Source: Sorghum bicolor
Taxonomy: Eukaryota; Streptophyta; Magnoliopsida; Poales; Poaceae
Length of the DNA stretch: 64,000 bases
Direction of reading: 5' to 3'
Assembly (NCBI RefSeq): GCF_000003195.3
Contig: NC_012871.2
Coordinates: forward strand, 42,512,434 to 42,576,433
Positions within the stretch are counted from its first letter, which is position 1, and each line of letters starts with the position of its first letter. Below, piece by piece: positions 33,431-46,116 of the stretch. The notes under the pieces are model-generated. The model worked only from the letters and a program-made list of their open reading frames with translations, was not told where the DNA came from and made no database searches. A program made the position numbers and the translations under genes.

Positions 33431-33657
33431 TTCGTGTACCGGAGGAACGAGTGGAAGTTCGAGATATCAAGTTGAAGTCAGACTTGGTGTATGAGGAGAA
33501 ACCCGTAGCGATTCTTGATCGCAAGGAACGGGAAACTCGTAATCGTGTGGTTAAGTTCTACAAAGTGTTGTGGAGTAACCACGGGGAAGAAGATGCCACT
33601 TGGGAGACGGAGGATTATTTAAAAGAAGTTTACAAAACCTTCTTCGAAAATCAGTAA
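33431..33657 (+). pseudogene. Tekay pol, C-terminal chromodomain-like part (continues from 25138)
   Basis: Resumes the host polyprotein after the nested element: CLRVPEERVEVRDI, then EEKPVAILDRKERETRN, VVKFYKVLWSNH and DATWETEDYL, ending FFENQ and TAA at 33655-33657. The KVLWSNH..ATWE pattern with aromatic residues fits the chromodomain that defines chromoviruses and is thought to guide integration to heterochromatin. The aromatic cage is not complete by eye, so binding is uncertain. The polypurine tract follows 28 bp later. Confidence 0.88.
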
Positions 33658-33684
33658 GCTTTCAAATCTCGGGACGAGATTTTT

Positions 33685-33697
33685 GTAAGGGGAGGGC
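33685..33697 (+). promoter_or_regulatory. Polypurine tract of the Tekay element
   Basis: GTAAGGGGAGGGC, after the typical CGGGACGAGATTTTT lead-in and directly before the 3' LTR. Confidence 0.85.
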
Positions 33698-36600
33698 TGT
33701 AACACCCCAGTGTTATGGTTGCATTGATCATGTGCATAGCATAAGCATCATCATCTACTCAAAGCATATCATGATCATCATCTATCTTGAGCCATGTCAT
33801 TCTTTGCAAAAATGTGTTTTAAATTGCTTAATTAGGCTTCCTATGCTTATGTTGGAGTGAACCATGTTTGTGTTTGTGCTCTATGTCTTGGTAATTAGTT
33901 TATCCATGCTTAACTTAACCTTGGGAACAATGTTCATGTTGATCATTTCTCCAAAATAGTCACTTAAGTCATACTTACACAAATAGGCCCTAGAAACCTA
34001 TTTTGCTTAAGCTTTAAAAAGTGTTTCATAAAATGTTTGTATGTCAAAACTGTCTACAGCAAAGTTGTAGCAAATTTTATATGGAACAAAAGTTGTTTTA
34101 TGGCCATCTCATGAAAATGAACACAAATACCTAAAGTTGTAGAACTCGTTTGGAACTCCAACTTTGTCAACTGCATCATCCTCTAACTCGGGCTGGTTTG
34201 GGAGTTATTTGTTGCTGAAGTCGCTTTGTCAGTCGGTCATCGTGTTTTCTCAATCGGAGCCGAGCTCGCCGTCGTGGATGGTCAGAGCGCCACCTGTCCG
34301 CCAGATGTCGTCCGTACGCCGGCGATGGCCCTGCTCGTCAGCCCCCAGTGCGCGCATGACCTCCACGGCGTCGCCCCGAGCAGAGTGGACGCGTCCACTT
34401 CCGCTCTGCCTCGCCTCTCTCGCCAGAAACGCGGCCGCCGTGAGCTCCCGTCGCGAGCTTACTCCGGCGAGCTCGCGCGCGTTCCTTGCTGCGCCATTGC
34501 TCACCAAACTTCACCCAAAGCTTCGCCGTGAACCGCTCTCCATTCTCCACCCATCATCTCGCCGTGAAATCCAGCGGTGAGCCGCCATTTCCTTCTTCCC
34601 CCAAATCGGGTCGCCGTGACCTTTTTCTCCGGCGAGCTCAATGCTGGGCTCCTCAGAGCCTCTTGTCTCCTCTGGTCAGGTCGTAGAGGTAGAGTAGGTC
34701 CTTAGCGAGCGTTTGCGTCACTTGGTAGACGCTCTACCGAACTCTCCGTCGCCGGACACGATGCGCAGCGCCGCCGTGTTTCCGCTGGAGATGGGTGCTC
34801 TCCTGGCCAGCGTGTTCCACGAGGTTTCAAGCCAAGCCGCGTACCTAGGAAGCTCCGCCGTAGTCCCCTGGTGCTGTAGGCAACCCTAGGTCACGCGCTA
34901 CCGGCCTGAGGGCTCCGGCGTAACGCCGAGCACCTCCGCCGAGCCGCCATCATCGACGGCGAGCCCCTTCCGGTGGCTCCGCCGTGGGGAAAAGGGGGTC
35001 AATCGAGTCGATAGAGTCTGTGGATCACGCTGATGCCCTTGGTTTGGCTGGAGACCTCGCCGTCGCGGAGAAATCGCCGGCGAGAGTCGCCTCGGCCGTG
35101 AGGGAGAAGAACCTGACAGCCGGGGTCCACTGTCCGTGTCACCTCCTTCCCTCCTTTTCTTTTATTCAAAATCTGGATTTTTGGCTTTCTTGCAAAAATC
35201 ATATCTCCTGTTTCTGAGATCCAAAAATTGTGAAACCAATTTTGTGGTATTTCTTGAGACGGCTAGTTTTTAATAAAAATATAAAATAAACCATGTTTCT
35301 GGGAAAATAATTATTAAGGATTTAATCTTGTTATTCTTGGATAAATTCATATCTCTTGTTATACTGCTTAGTTTGCTCTGAAAATTTTATGGTAGTCTCT
35401 GTGTGATACTAGAGTGCTTTGATAAATATTCCATGATTTTTGGAGTGCTGCAGCTTTGTTATGTAATTTATGATTGCAATGTAGCTTGTTTCTTTAATTA
35501 AATCATATAAAATAAATGGTGTTTATGATGGTGCTCTATTTTGGTGATAAACCTGTTCCTGGTATTCCTAATATGTAAATAATCTGAAATCTGTTGTTTG
35601 ACATTATATAAGTCATGTTTCTGAATTTATGAAATGAACACCTTGGCACATGTTAAATGCATATCTTTAATTTGGTATGTGCAATTGCTCTGAAATTTTG
35701 ATGGTGATGCTTTGGTGCTATACTTGTACTTCTGTAATTTTTGTAGATTTTTCTGAGCACTTTGACTGGTATTTTGTAATTATGCTCTTTTCTAGAATTA
35801 ATTAATAAATGCCTTGTTAAGTAAATGTTTGAGGGTTGTCATATGATGTTCTGGTAACCTTGTGATATTCTTGTGCTCATAAGCCATATGGTTGGCATGG
35901 TTTATGTTTTGGTTATGTCGTTAAATAATTAATTAAAAAGTTAAAAACTGTTTTGGACAGCAAGGGAGTAATTTAACTTTTGCTTGATGATAACTTGACT
36001 TCCTGGGAAACTTGTCTAAACCAAAGTTGTTGTAAACTTATTGAACTAGCTGTGGTTTAAAATTGAGGTCATTTGGCCTAGTAGTTTAGAAGTTATAGCT
36101 GTTCCAAGTTAGGTTCCAGGAAATGGGTACTCTCTGTTTTTCTGGGACAGAACCTGAAACTTTGTTTAAATGACTGGTTTAATCTATGAATCTTGCTGTG
36201 ATGTTTTAAGATGATTTGTAGACAATTTCATAAGCTTTCCAGAATGTCTTCACTTATGTTTGTGGGATCTGCCTAGCATTAGTTATGATTTATTTACTGA
36301 GCTACTCCTGTTTTATATTGCTTGCTGTTTTAGTATCATGATAGGTTTTGGGCTAAGTTAACTTATTAACTTGTGTGAACTTGTTATAACTGTGTACTCC
36401 GTAAATGAGTGTCCAGTGAGTTACTTATGTTATCAACCATTCAATCTTTTGTATACACACCTTCTCATTCACCGAGCATGCAATAGGTGCATCGGACGTG
36501 GCAGCCTCCTTCGATCTGCAAGTGAATCCCGAAGGCCAGGAGGGCAGCCAGGAGGTGGAGGTCCAGCCAGTCGGACTCGAGGAGCCCGAAGAAGAGGTTG

Positions 36601-38143
36601 AGTGCCCAAACCACGAGCCCGCTTCGTTCATGAAAGGCAAGCCCCGGAGCATTCTAAGCCTCCCTTTAATTTTGGAAAGTTTAATTAATATGTTATAACT
36701 ACTGATGCATTAAGTATAGGAGTTGTGATGAAACCTTTGCTGCATTTTACTCAATCCTTGTCCAGATATCTTACCACTACCTGGTTATAGAGTTAGGATC
36801 GAGTAGCAGCTTAGCCATGCTTTAAGCGGTAGAAGTCAGGTGATATCCTGTCACCTGCGCGAGATAGGGTTGTGTCGGATCACGATGGTCTATATGTGCT
36901 ATCGTGGATGGAACCTGATTAATTTGACTTAAGCCGGGCGGAGTTTTGCAAGGTTGTAGTAACTCCGTCTGTGGCAGCTAAGGACCGATCGTTGTACGTC
37001 CTCTTGTCATGTTGAATGCATGCCTAACACTTAGTTGGCCGGATAACTCGTTCCGACCGCGAAGCCGAGTAGTATGACTCAGGCCGGAAGACCGGCAAGT
37101 ATAAAGTGCACACTACCGGAGGAAGTGCGGTGTGCGGGGACCATTGGCGTAAGCCCAAAGGCAGGTGAGTTAAAATTCCTGACCTCCCTGGCAGAGTGGT
37201 AGCCCTGGGAGTGCGGCGCTGATCGGAGGCGCGATTCCTGAGTCGTACCAAAGGTGACCCATTGGCTCTCCGGCAGGGGATGCTTGGGTGGGTGCTAGGA
37301 ATAACCCTCCAGCTGGATGGGAATTCGATTCGAATCACCGTCTCTCCCGGTCAGTGAGAACTTGACAGAGCAGCGGCAAACGTAGCATTCACTAATGAAC
37401 TTGGTTCATGATAATGATGATAGCAAGATGAGCATATGATGAACTTGATATGGTTATTATTGTTTGTAATAATCAAGTGATGTGTTGCAGTACAGGTGCT
37501 AATCTAGTGATAGGCTGTTGATATATAAATATGATGCTCTTACATTGGGTTAGTCTTAAATAAGGCTTTTGGCAAAAATGTCGAGTCAACCAGCTCTACC
37601 TTTACATTTATTAGCCTTGCATGATCCTTGGTGTCTTTTATGTTTTACTAGACGGGTAAGTCTAGCTGAGTACGTCCTCGTACTCAGGGTTTATTCCCAC
37701 CTGTTGCAGATGACATCTTTTATGACGGTTTCTGCAAAACCTGTCTCCATCCCGCTGGGGATGAGGACTAACTGTTGGGCTCGGTTCTCTAACAACTCAT
37801 ACCTGTTGCTTTTGGAAGGATGGTGTAGACTCTGGCAATAACAAAAAGTTGTGAACTGAACTTTGGAACAAGTGTGTGTAATTATTTTGCTTCCGCTACT
37901 TTGAACTTGGGTTGTAATAACTTAATGACTCCGATGTGGTGCCGCTTCGCCGACAATGAATGACTATGTAACATTCGCTGTGTTTATGTTGAACTATTAC
38001 GATCTTGGTTTGTTGCGAGTTGGTTTGAAGTCCTTCGTGATTTCAATTGACTACCGGGATTATATGGGCTCAAGTTTGGAAACTTGATTGCTTTTCGATC
38101 GTTTCTATACTTGAACTCTTATAATTTGGTCGGTTCTGTGACA
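33698..38143 (+). repeat. 3' LTR of the Tekay element (4446 bp)
   Basis: Starts TGTAACACCCCAGTG and ends TTCTGTGACA. Near 34130 it lacks about 145 bp present in the 5' LTR. Near 35210 it has about 15 bp that the 5' LTR lacks. The LTR splice-donor candidate is GC rather than GT here. Confidence 0.95.
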
Positions 38144-38250
38144 ACAATAACTAATAAAAAGTCTTGTAACATTTTAGAAAAAAATTAAATCCTTATTTAA
38201 TTTATTGTTTTCTAATAACAATCCAAAATTAAAAATTTTGGAGTGTTATA
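38144..38250 (-). mobile_element. Old Tekay-like LTR, part 3 of 3 (5' tip)
   Basis: On the minus strand it starts TATAACACTCCAAAATTTTTA, a decayed form of the TGTAACACCC tip of Tekay LTRs. It continues across the plus-strand Tekay element into 14183. It ends at 38250, where the Tat element's coding sequence begins, so the LTR had inserted into that Tat element. Confidence 0.7.
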
Positions 38251-41200
38251 CGACGTCAGCAAGATGAGAGGCGTCGGAAAGAGTGGAATCGGCATAAAGA
38301 TCATTGGGATTGACCGTTATTTGTTCACTATTGGGAACGAGGTATCAAACTCCCGACTGTTGAGGATTGTCCCAAGTGTAATGGTTACCATCGGCACGAT
38401 CGGTCAAATTGGAGATTCCAGCCTAATGATCGATGTTTTAATGGGCCGATTAGAGGAAGAACATCAGTTCATGATCGGCTAGGGGGCAGTCTTAAAGTAA
38501 ATGAATGATTGGGTAGATGAGTTGGATACATCCCAAGGAGTCAGGAGGAATTAGAAGAAATGCCAAATGCTAGGGTTCCTGATGAAGAAATATTTTACAG
38601 AGATCCCAACATACATCATGTAGAGTCGTCTGTGGTCCATTATCAGCTAGTTTGGAAGACCAAACTTCCCCGATGGTGTCGAGAAGGTTTGACAAGGATG
38701 CAGAGGAGGAGGATGCAACGGGAACGTAGGAAGATTTGTATAAAGAAGAAAATTCTTCTAAGTCTAAAAATCGGCAGCAATCGGATCGCAAAGGGAAAGG
38801 TGTATCGGCAGATGTCAATATAGTATTCATGTTGCCGATGGAATTTCTCTTTGATCAAATAGCTTAGCTAGCACTTGACCTGATGATGGCTGTTTTTGAA
38901 AAGTCATCCGATGATGAAAGACAGCATCTCAAGGCTTTATTCGTTAAGGGCAGGGTTGATGGATAGCTAGTGTCTAAAATACTCATTGACGGAGGAGCCG
39001 CAATTAATATTATGCCCTATGTAATGTATCAGAAGCTTGGCAAAGGAGATCAAGACTTGACCAAGACTGATTTGTAGGCAATGTGTCACCAGCTAAAGGG
39101 GTTGTATGTGTTGAATTGACCATCGGCAGCAAAACTTTGTCGATGACGTTCTTTGGTTATCAATGGTAAAGGCACATACAATCTACTGTTAGGGAGGGAC
39201 TGGATTCATGCAAATTGTTGTGTTCCTTCTACAATGCATCAATGCCTTGTACAGTGGGTTGGAGATAAAATTGAAGTTGTCCCTGGTGACTCTTCTTATA
39301 TTATTGCTTCGGCAGAATCAGACACCTATGAGCGAACCAAGTGTGTACCAGGAGAAGCTTGGGGGAAAGATTTCCTCAGAGTCACCGATTATGAGATTCC
39401 ACCGATCCAAGCAGTCGGTTCCAATGAAGAGTTCTGATGGATAGATTCGCCGATGATGGAAAGTTAGGACAAGGCTTCACGTCGACTGATGATTTGGTAG
39501 AAGTAGATATTGGTAGTGGTGTTAGACCAATGCCTACTTTTATCAGTGCTAAGTTAGATTCCAAGTTTAAGCAACAATTAACCGATTTGTTAAAAGAATA
39601 TAGAGATTGTTTTGCTTGGGATTTCCTGGATTAGACCGATCAATTGTTGAACATCGGTTACCCATCAAGTCTAGATTTTGGCCACATCAGCAGCCAGCAC
39701 ACTGATGTAACCCAAATATCCTTCCTGATATTAAGGCCAAAATAACCAAACTAATTGAAGCTAAGTTTATTTGGCAGTGTCGGTATGCGGAGTGGATTTC
39801 CAATGTTGTTCCTGTCTACAAGAAAAATTGAAAACTTTGTGTGTGTATTGATTTCAGGAATCTCAATAAAGCTACACCGATGGATGGCTACCCGATGCCA
39901 GTTGCCGATTTGCTGGTTGATGCTACAGCTAGACATCGAATTATTAGCTTTATGGATGGCAATGCAGGATACAGTCAAATATTCATGGCTCAAGAAGATA
40001 TTCTCAAAACTACATTTAGGTGTCCTGGTCATGTTGGTTTGTTTGAATGGATATTTATAACTTTTGGTTTGAAAAATGCTGGTGCTACTTATCAAAGGCC
40101 AATGAATTTCATTTTTCATAAGTTCATCGGCATGTTGGTGGAAATCTACATTGATGATGTGGTAGTTAAGTCTGGAGTTTTTACAAAACATCTAGCCGAC
40201 CTATGAAAAATAGTTGAGTGCACAAGAAAGCATGGTTTGAAGATGAATCCTAATAAGTGTGCATATGGTGTATCGGCAGACCAGTTCTTAGGATTCATGG
40301 TGCATCAGAGAGGAACTATAATTAATAGGAGGTCTATTGATGCAATCAATAAAGTAGTTGCTCCGACCAATAAAACTAGACTCCAGGCTTTGATCGGCAA
40401 GATTAATTTCACCAAAAGGTTCATATTTAATTTGTCAGGCAAGATTAAAGCTTTCAGTCCTTTGCTCAAATTTTAGGCTAATCAGGAGTTTGTGTAGGGT
40501 ACTGAGCAAAAGTTGACCCTAGAAGAAATTAAGAAATATTTGATGAATCCTCCAGTACTAGTTCCACCCCAACACGGAAAACCCTTTAGATTATATTTGT
40601 CGGCCGATGATACTATTATCGGTTTGGCCCTCATGCAAGAATTTGAAGGGAAAGAGCATGTGATTTATTATATAAGTAGAAGATTGGTGGATGCTGAGAC
40701 AAGGTACTCAACTATTGAGAAATTATGCTTATGTCTCTATTTTTCTTGTACTAAATTGAGGCATTATTTGCTATCGGCCGAGTGTACTGTCATATGCAAA
40801 GATGATGTGGTTAAGTACATGTTGTCGATACCGATTTTGAGTGATAGAATTGGCAAATGGATTCTAGCATTATCAGAGTTTGACCTACGTTACGAATCGG
40901 CCAAGGTAGTTAAAAGGCAGGTTATGGCCGATCTTGTTACTCAACATTACAGTTCCGTGGGTTTTTTGGATTTGCTCCTTGGATGCTTTCTTTGATGGAT
41001 CTACATGTGATCAAGGAGCAGGTATCGACATAGTGTGAATTTCTCCCCGAGGAAAGAAGTATGAGTTTTCCTTGCCGACTGTTGCTACATCGACAAACAA
41101 TCAGGATGAGTATCAAGCTTCGGTAAAAAGGGTTGGAGTTACTAAGGGAGATTCGAGCCGATGCCGTTGAAATCTTCAGTGATTCTATGCTTCTTATAAA

Positions 41201-42632
41201 TCAGTTGATTGGGGTTTATGAATGCTGAATTGAGTTTTTAGTTTCATATTATGAAAAATGTTTGCAATTGCTGAAAGAATTTAAGGATTTCCATCTAGAA
41301 CATATTCCCCGATTACATAATGAAGAAGCCAATCGGCTAGCTCAACACGCCTCAGGATATCAGCCTATCCTAGAGGTGTTCACATCGGCAATCGGTGTCG
41401 GTGATTGGGGAACGGAAATCATCAATTACTTAAAAGATCCCTCTAAGAAAGTTGAAAGACGTATTAGATTTCAAGCCACCAAGTATGTATTCCTCGATGA
41501 CGAGCTATATTATCATACTTTGGATGGAGTTCTCCTCAGGTGTCTTGGTGATGATGAACCAAAAAGTTTGATGGGTGAAATTCATGAGGGAGTATGTGGA
41601 GCACATCAATCGCATTTTAAAATGAAGTGGATGATTTGAAGAAATGAATATTATTGGCCGACTATTCTCGAAGATTGTTTCAAGTATTTCAAAGGATGCC
41701 AATGGTGTCAATAGTTTCGCAATATTCAAAGAGCACATGCATCGGCCATGAACCCTATCATTAAACCATGGCCGTTCCGAGGATGGGCTTTTGATCTAAT
41801 CGGTCAAATTTATCCGCAATCGAGCAAAGGGCATAAATTTATACTTGTTGCCACTGATTATTTCATTAAGTGGGTTCAAGCAATTCCTTTGAAAAAGGTG
41901 ACATCAGCCAACATGATTGATTTTGTAAAGGAACATATTGTTTACTGATTTGGTATTCCTCAGACGATTACTACCGATCAGGGTACTATGTTTACATCAG
42001 GGGAGTTTGATGAATTCGCAATCGGTTTGGGAATTAAAGTTTTAAATTCTTCTCCTTATTATGCTCAAGCTAATGGGCAGGCTGAAGCTTCTAACAAAGG
42101 GATCATTAAACTTATCAAGTGTAAGATTGAAGAAAACCCTAAAGGATGGCATACGGTGTTAAATGAAGCCTTGTGGTCCTATCCGATGGCATGTCATGGT
42201 GCAATTAAAGTGTCACCTTATCAGCTGGTATATGGGCATGATGTAGTATTACCTCTAGGCGGATATTCTCTCAGGATCAGTTAACTACCGATGATTATAT
42301 TACCCTGTTGAAAGATGAATTGGAGGATTTGGCAGGTCATCGGTTGAAAGCTCTGATTAGCATTGAAGAGAATAAGAGGAGAGTGACTATATGGTATGAT
42401 AAAAAGAGTAAAAGCTAAGGAGTTTACCGATGGAGACTTAGTTTGGAAATTAATTCTACCGATTGGGACAAAAAGTTCGAAGTTTTGTAAATGGTATCCT
42501 AATTGGGAAGGTCTTTATCGGATAAGTCGATCTGCTCCTAACAATGCATATATCCTAGAAACCCTCGAAGGGGTTGAATTTCACATAGCATTAAATGGAA
42601 AGTATTTAAAGAAGTACTACCCTAGTATCTAG
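38251..42632 (+). pseudogene. Tat gag(end)-pol remnant
   Basis: The first stretch encodes a zinc-knuckle-like gag segment (DCPKCNGYHRHDRSNW, 38360-38410). Protease keeps LIDGGAAINIMP (Asp at 38988) and YNLLLGRDW (39180). RT keeps CIDFRNLNKATP (39840) and YIDDVVVKS (40150). RNase H follows (RLYLSADDTIIGLALMQ, 40590). A second RNase H opens at about 40985 (FFDGSTCDQGAG). An integrase finger and core come next (WGFDLIG-like sequence at 41770, TDQGTMF at 41965, NGQAEASNKG at 42075). The C-terminal module GDLVWKLILP..WEGLYRI ends at 42632. At least a dozen stops and frameshifts separate these pieces, so no product is expected. Confidence 0.9.
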
Positions 42633-42780
42633 GTCGATGCATAAAAGTTTAAGGTCCGATAACAATCCTATCGGCTGGACAAAATACTAGTGTTTGTAAG
42701 AGAACTGGTGCAACATATTGCCGATGAAGAAATTTACAAATTTAGTAGAGTCTGGATAGCTAATTCGCACGCAAGTGAAT
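42633..42780 (+). other. Spacer between pol and the antisense gene
   Basis: About 150 bp without features other than the GCCGAT-rich composition seen across this Tat element. Confidence 0.5.
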
Positions 42781-44178
42781 CTAGTTGGCTTCTTCTATCT
42801 CTTTGGTATCTTCATCGGCTGAGTCTTCTACTGGCTTGAGTTTCTTCTTCATTAGCAGGGCTTTACTGGCTTGGGAGTCTCTTTCTTGCTGAAGACCCTT
42901 GATCATATCGGGCAGCTGGCTCTCTTCTTGCTTAGCCTGAGTCAACGCTTCTTCAACTTGTTTGAGTTTAGCTAGCAGAGCTTCTCTTTTTGCCAATAGA
43001 TGTGAAATCTTTTGCTTCAATTCAGCACCTGAAGCTTGCAAATAGCCGATGCTTTTGTGCTTGTCATCGGCAACGTGCTTTACTTGTAGCATTTCATCTT
43101 TGAGCTGGGCTTGGGTAGCTCTGTCAGCAAGGCATTGAGTGGCCTTTTGATACTGAAGCTGGCGACTCTCCAGATGGGCAGTCTGGAAAAGAACTTCTTC
43201 AACATTGGTGGGGTCCTGACCACGAAGTGTCTTGAACAAAGCTTTTGTTGGGTCAGAATCATCCACTAGTTGAGATGTATCTTGCTGCAGTAAACACAAC
43301 AGATCCTCTAGCTTGGATTTGAATTCCACTGATACTACCCCAAGCGTCAGTGAAGAGCTTGCTCCTTCTCCTTCATCGTTAGAAATCTCGATGGCAAAGG
43401 AGAATAGGCTGTTGGGAGAATCATGCTCCTAAGGAAGGGAGAGAGAGTGAATCGGTTAGAAGTAAGCATGGAACTTGCAAATGCGAAGATCGGTCGAGTC
43501 AGATAGCTTACTTGTTTTAAGGCAATTTCTTGCCTCTGTCTAGAAGATGTGATCTGGATTATGTCTTGGGGAGGATTGGCTGGGTCTACTGATGGAATAA
43601 CTTCAGCTACGAAATCGGTTAATGTTGAGTATAGCGAACAGTTATCAGATGAAAATTCTTGAGATATGATAGCCGATGACATACCTTGCGTATGGATAAC
43701 GATAATCTGTTCGGAGGCAATGGCCGATGATGTGCCCTGATCACTTGGATGAACTGTTTGTTTGGGTGCATCGGCTGGTTCAGCTTGACTCTCTGGTGCT
43801 AGTCGAGGGGGAGAAGATGGTGCAGCCTTCTGTCACTTTGGTTGGGCCTTGGTATCTTTTGTGGCCTTGCGTTTGGCTTGGGCCTTGGTTGCTGCTGGAT
43901 GGGGAGGCATCGGCGCCCAATGGTTGGATATCCTGAGTTCTTGTCGATGTATCTGTTTGTTTCTGCAAGATAAATATAAGGCATGATATTTTGCAAAGAT
44001 TAAATAAGAACATAGACATATCTTTAAAGGTTCATCAAGAGTCGTAATAATACAAGAAGAATTACCGTTTAAGGCATGATGTTCCAGTGGCGGCCGATAC
44101 ACCCTAAAAACATAGTTTAAGTATGGGCTGAAGTCAACATAAAATAATTTACGGTTTTTACCTTGAAAGCTTGTGCTA
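42781..44178 (-). pseudogene. Antisense gene of the Tat element, coiled-coil protein, partial
   Basis: On the strand opposite pol, one exon spans 43428 to 42781, preceded by a good acceptor (CTTCCTTAG at 43429-43437). It encodes a helical protein rich in Gln, Lys, Glu and Leu (HLLAKREALLAKLKQVEEAL), ending KEIEEAN. An upstream exon covers roughly 43690-43515 (VAEVIPSVDPANPP) with a donor-like AACAAGTAAGC. Further pieces run to the N gap. I recognise the arrangement, an antisense spliced ORF after pol in Tat elements, but not a biochemical function. The gap hides the 5' part. It is probably inactive, as pol is destroyed. Confidence 0.65.
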
Positions 44179-44278
44179 NNNNNNNNNNNNNNNNNNNNNN
44201 NNNNNNNNNNNNNNNNNNNNNNNNNNNNNNNNNNNNNNNNNNNNNNNNNNNNNNNNNNNNNNNNNNNNNNNNNNNNNN
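44179..44278. other. Assembly gap, exactly 100 N
   Basis: A run of 100 N, a conventional scaffold gap of unknown true length. It lies between the antisense gene and the LTR of the Tat element, so the LTR start is lost. Confidence 0.99.
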
Positions 44279-44744
44279 TCATCGTAATTGAAGCGGATAC
44301 CGAAATAGATAGGTGTTACTTTCTATATTTATTAGAATATGCCTTATGTAAGAGTCTTGTTTTGTTTAGAATTAGATCCTAGTCGTATTTGGTTATAACT
44401 CATTAAGCTAGGGTATAAATATAGACCTAGCAACAATGTAATAGGAATCAATCAATATCAAATACAAGTTTACTCCTACTTTTGTATCTTCTTCTCGACG
44501 ACTTTTTCAATTCACATACTTTTTCTGTTTACGAGTTCTCCAAGATTTGACGAGTTACACTTGATGATTCTCGAGTTCCGCGTGAGTACCTCTTGGTCGT
44601 GACATCTAGGCGCATCACTGTTGTCGGGACCAAAGTATTCAAGCTATCACCTTTGTCGGTTAATAGGTCAAATCGACTGGCATGCTTTGACATCAAAATC
44701 ATATATTAGCCCTTTGTGTTTGTAGATCTATTTTTGCATCAACA
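44279..44744 (+). repeat. 3' portion of the Tat element's LTR
   Basis: It contains TATAAATA at 44414-44421, a CAATCAATATCAAATACAAG start-region motif, and an end at TTTTTGCATCAACA. Immediately after, Athila 3' sequence begins at an internal point (TAGGGTGAGAGAG), which marks this as the element's right end. The left end falls in the gap. Confidence 0.65.
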
Positions 44745-45181
44745 TAGGGTGAGAGAGAGAGGGCATCTGACTATGCCTATACAAAAAATACCACATACTT
44801 TGAGAGAAGAGAGAAGGCAGACATCATGAGTGCCTTGGGGAGGATCCGCAAATACCACATATGAGAGACTTGAGAGGGTCATACACAGGAATCTCTGAGT
44901 TTTATTTGAAAATCTTGCAAAAACTCCAGAATGAAAGTTGATCAAAGAGCTTGAGAACTAGTGCTTGACTTGACCATTCTATCTTTCAACCACTCAAGAT
45001 CAAGGTAATAGCTATAAGCCCCATGGTGGAAGGAAATGTGGGAAAGTCTGAATCATTACGGTTCACTCTAATCCAAAAGAAAGATCTTGTTTGAATGCAT
45101 GTGTACCCTTGAAGTATGAAAGCATTGCAGCAACTCCTGATCCATCGCTGAGTTTTTCTTTGCTCAGGGATGACCAAATGG

Positions 45182-45197
45182 TAAGCTTGGGGGAGCT
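45182..45197 (+). promoter_or_regulatory. Polypurine tract
   Basis: TAAGCTTGGGGGAGCT directly before the LTR at 45198. Confidence 0.85.
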
Positions 45198-46116
45198 TGT
45201 TGATAGTAGATAAGTATCAATTTTATATCAACAAGAGAATGGAATAAGGGCATGAAATAATCACCAACAATAGAATAGGGTTTCATCTGATAGATTTCCA
45301 TAGGTTTTGGTGAATGTCTATTTTTGCTGGGGGTTATCAGGAATTGACCCTTGGAGGCCCGCATATCATGATTACATATAGAGGAACAAGATACCTATGC
45401 CATGTATACAAAAGAAGGATCTAGAAGAGTCAGGAATCCATCAGAACAAAGCAGAACACGAGCGGAGTCTGGGGTTGGGCGTCTAGAGGGGGTGGCCGCC
45501 CTGCCCTCCTGACCAATTAGGAGCAGTCTCATGGATCGAGCAATAAACGCCTATGAGGAGCAAGGATCTTCATCCATTAAGTCGGTTTAATCCAAGGGTC
45601 ATGGTTGATCCGACCGGCCTATATAAGGAGGGGTAGACCCTAGGGTTAGAGGCATTGATTAGAAGAGATAATCATTCTCATTCATAGAATTCATTCTCTA
45701 CCTACTTCTCTCTAGAGCTCCAAGTTTAGAAGCATAGCTACATAGAATAGATCTAGTTGGAGGCAAGAATCGCTTGGTTTCCAAATCTGACGGAGAGATA
45801 CTCGGTAATTATTGTAATCTTTCTCCTACTTTATTCTGGTTCATCATTATATATATTATTTCATCATATTATGAATATGACTTTGCTCTATTCCATTATA
45901 TTGGATATCACTTTGTTCTACTTGCTTGTATTCTTAATTATATTGTTCTTAGTTTATTATGATTATATGCTTGGCATAGTTGGTTTAGATTTATATTCAA
46001 ATATATGTTCATATGGCGCTCACTCTTTGATATCATAGGTGAGTGGTCAACATTATGTAGGCGTGGTGCCTATATCGTGTTTGCCTGCGTTTGCATGCTA
46101 TATTTCGGGTCGTGTG
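45198..46116 (+). repeat. LTR, left part (continues at 52315)
   Basis: Starts TGTTGATAGTAGATAAG. TATATAA lies at 45620-45626. Its AATATGACTTTGCTCTA-type stretch (45870-45960) is shared with the LTRs at 25820 and 32450. It ends with GTGTG, the target of the nested insertion. Confidence 0.85.
46112..46116. repeat. Target-site duplication GTGTG (left copy)
   Basis: GTGTG here and at 52310-52314. Confidence 0.93.

Larger units (their letters stand above)
14184..38143 (+). mobile_element. Tekay/Del-type chromovirus (Ty3/gypsy), with nested insertion
   Basis: Element with long terminal repeats, a primer site for initiator tRNA-Met, an extra upstream ORF, gag, protease, RT, RNase H, integrase and a C-terminal chromodomain-like region. 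The polypurine tract follows GGGACGAGATTTTTGTAAGG. These features fit the Tekay (Del) lineage. Without the 8.3-kb nested element it is about 15.7 kb. The flanking pentamers (ACAGC at 14179-14183, ACAAT at 38144-38148) match at 3 of 5 bases, so the target duplication is decayed or ambiguous. Confidence 0.92.
38251..44744 (+). mobile_element. Tat-lineage Ty3/gypsy element, degenerate, 5' part missing
   Basis: The plus strand carries remnants of late gag, protease, RT, two RNase H regions and integrase. A gene on the opposite strand, an N gap and the end of an LTR follow. A second, archaeal-type RNase H between RNase H and integrase and an antisense ORF after pol are known Tat-lineage traits. 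Many stops and frameshifts show great age. The 5' part lies beyond the Tekay insertion, outside the window. The LTR ends CATCAACA at 44744, and Athila sequence resumes at 44745. Confidence 0.85.
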
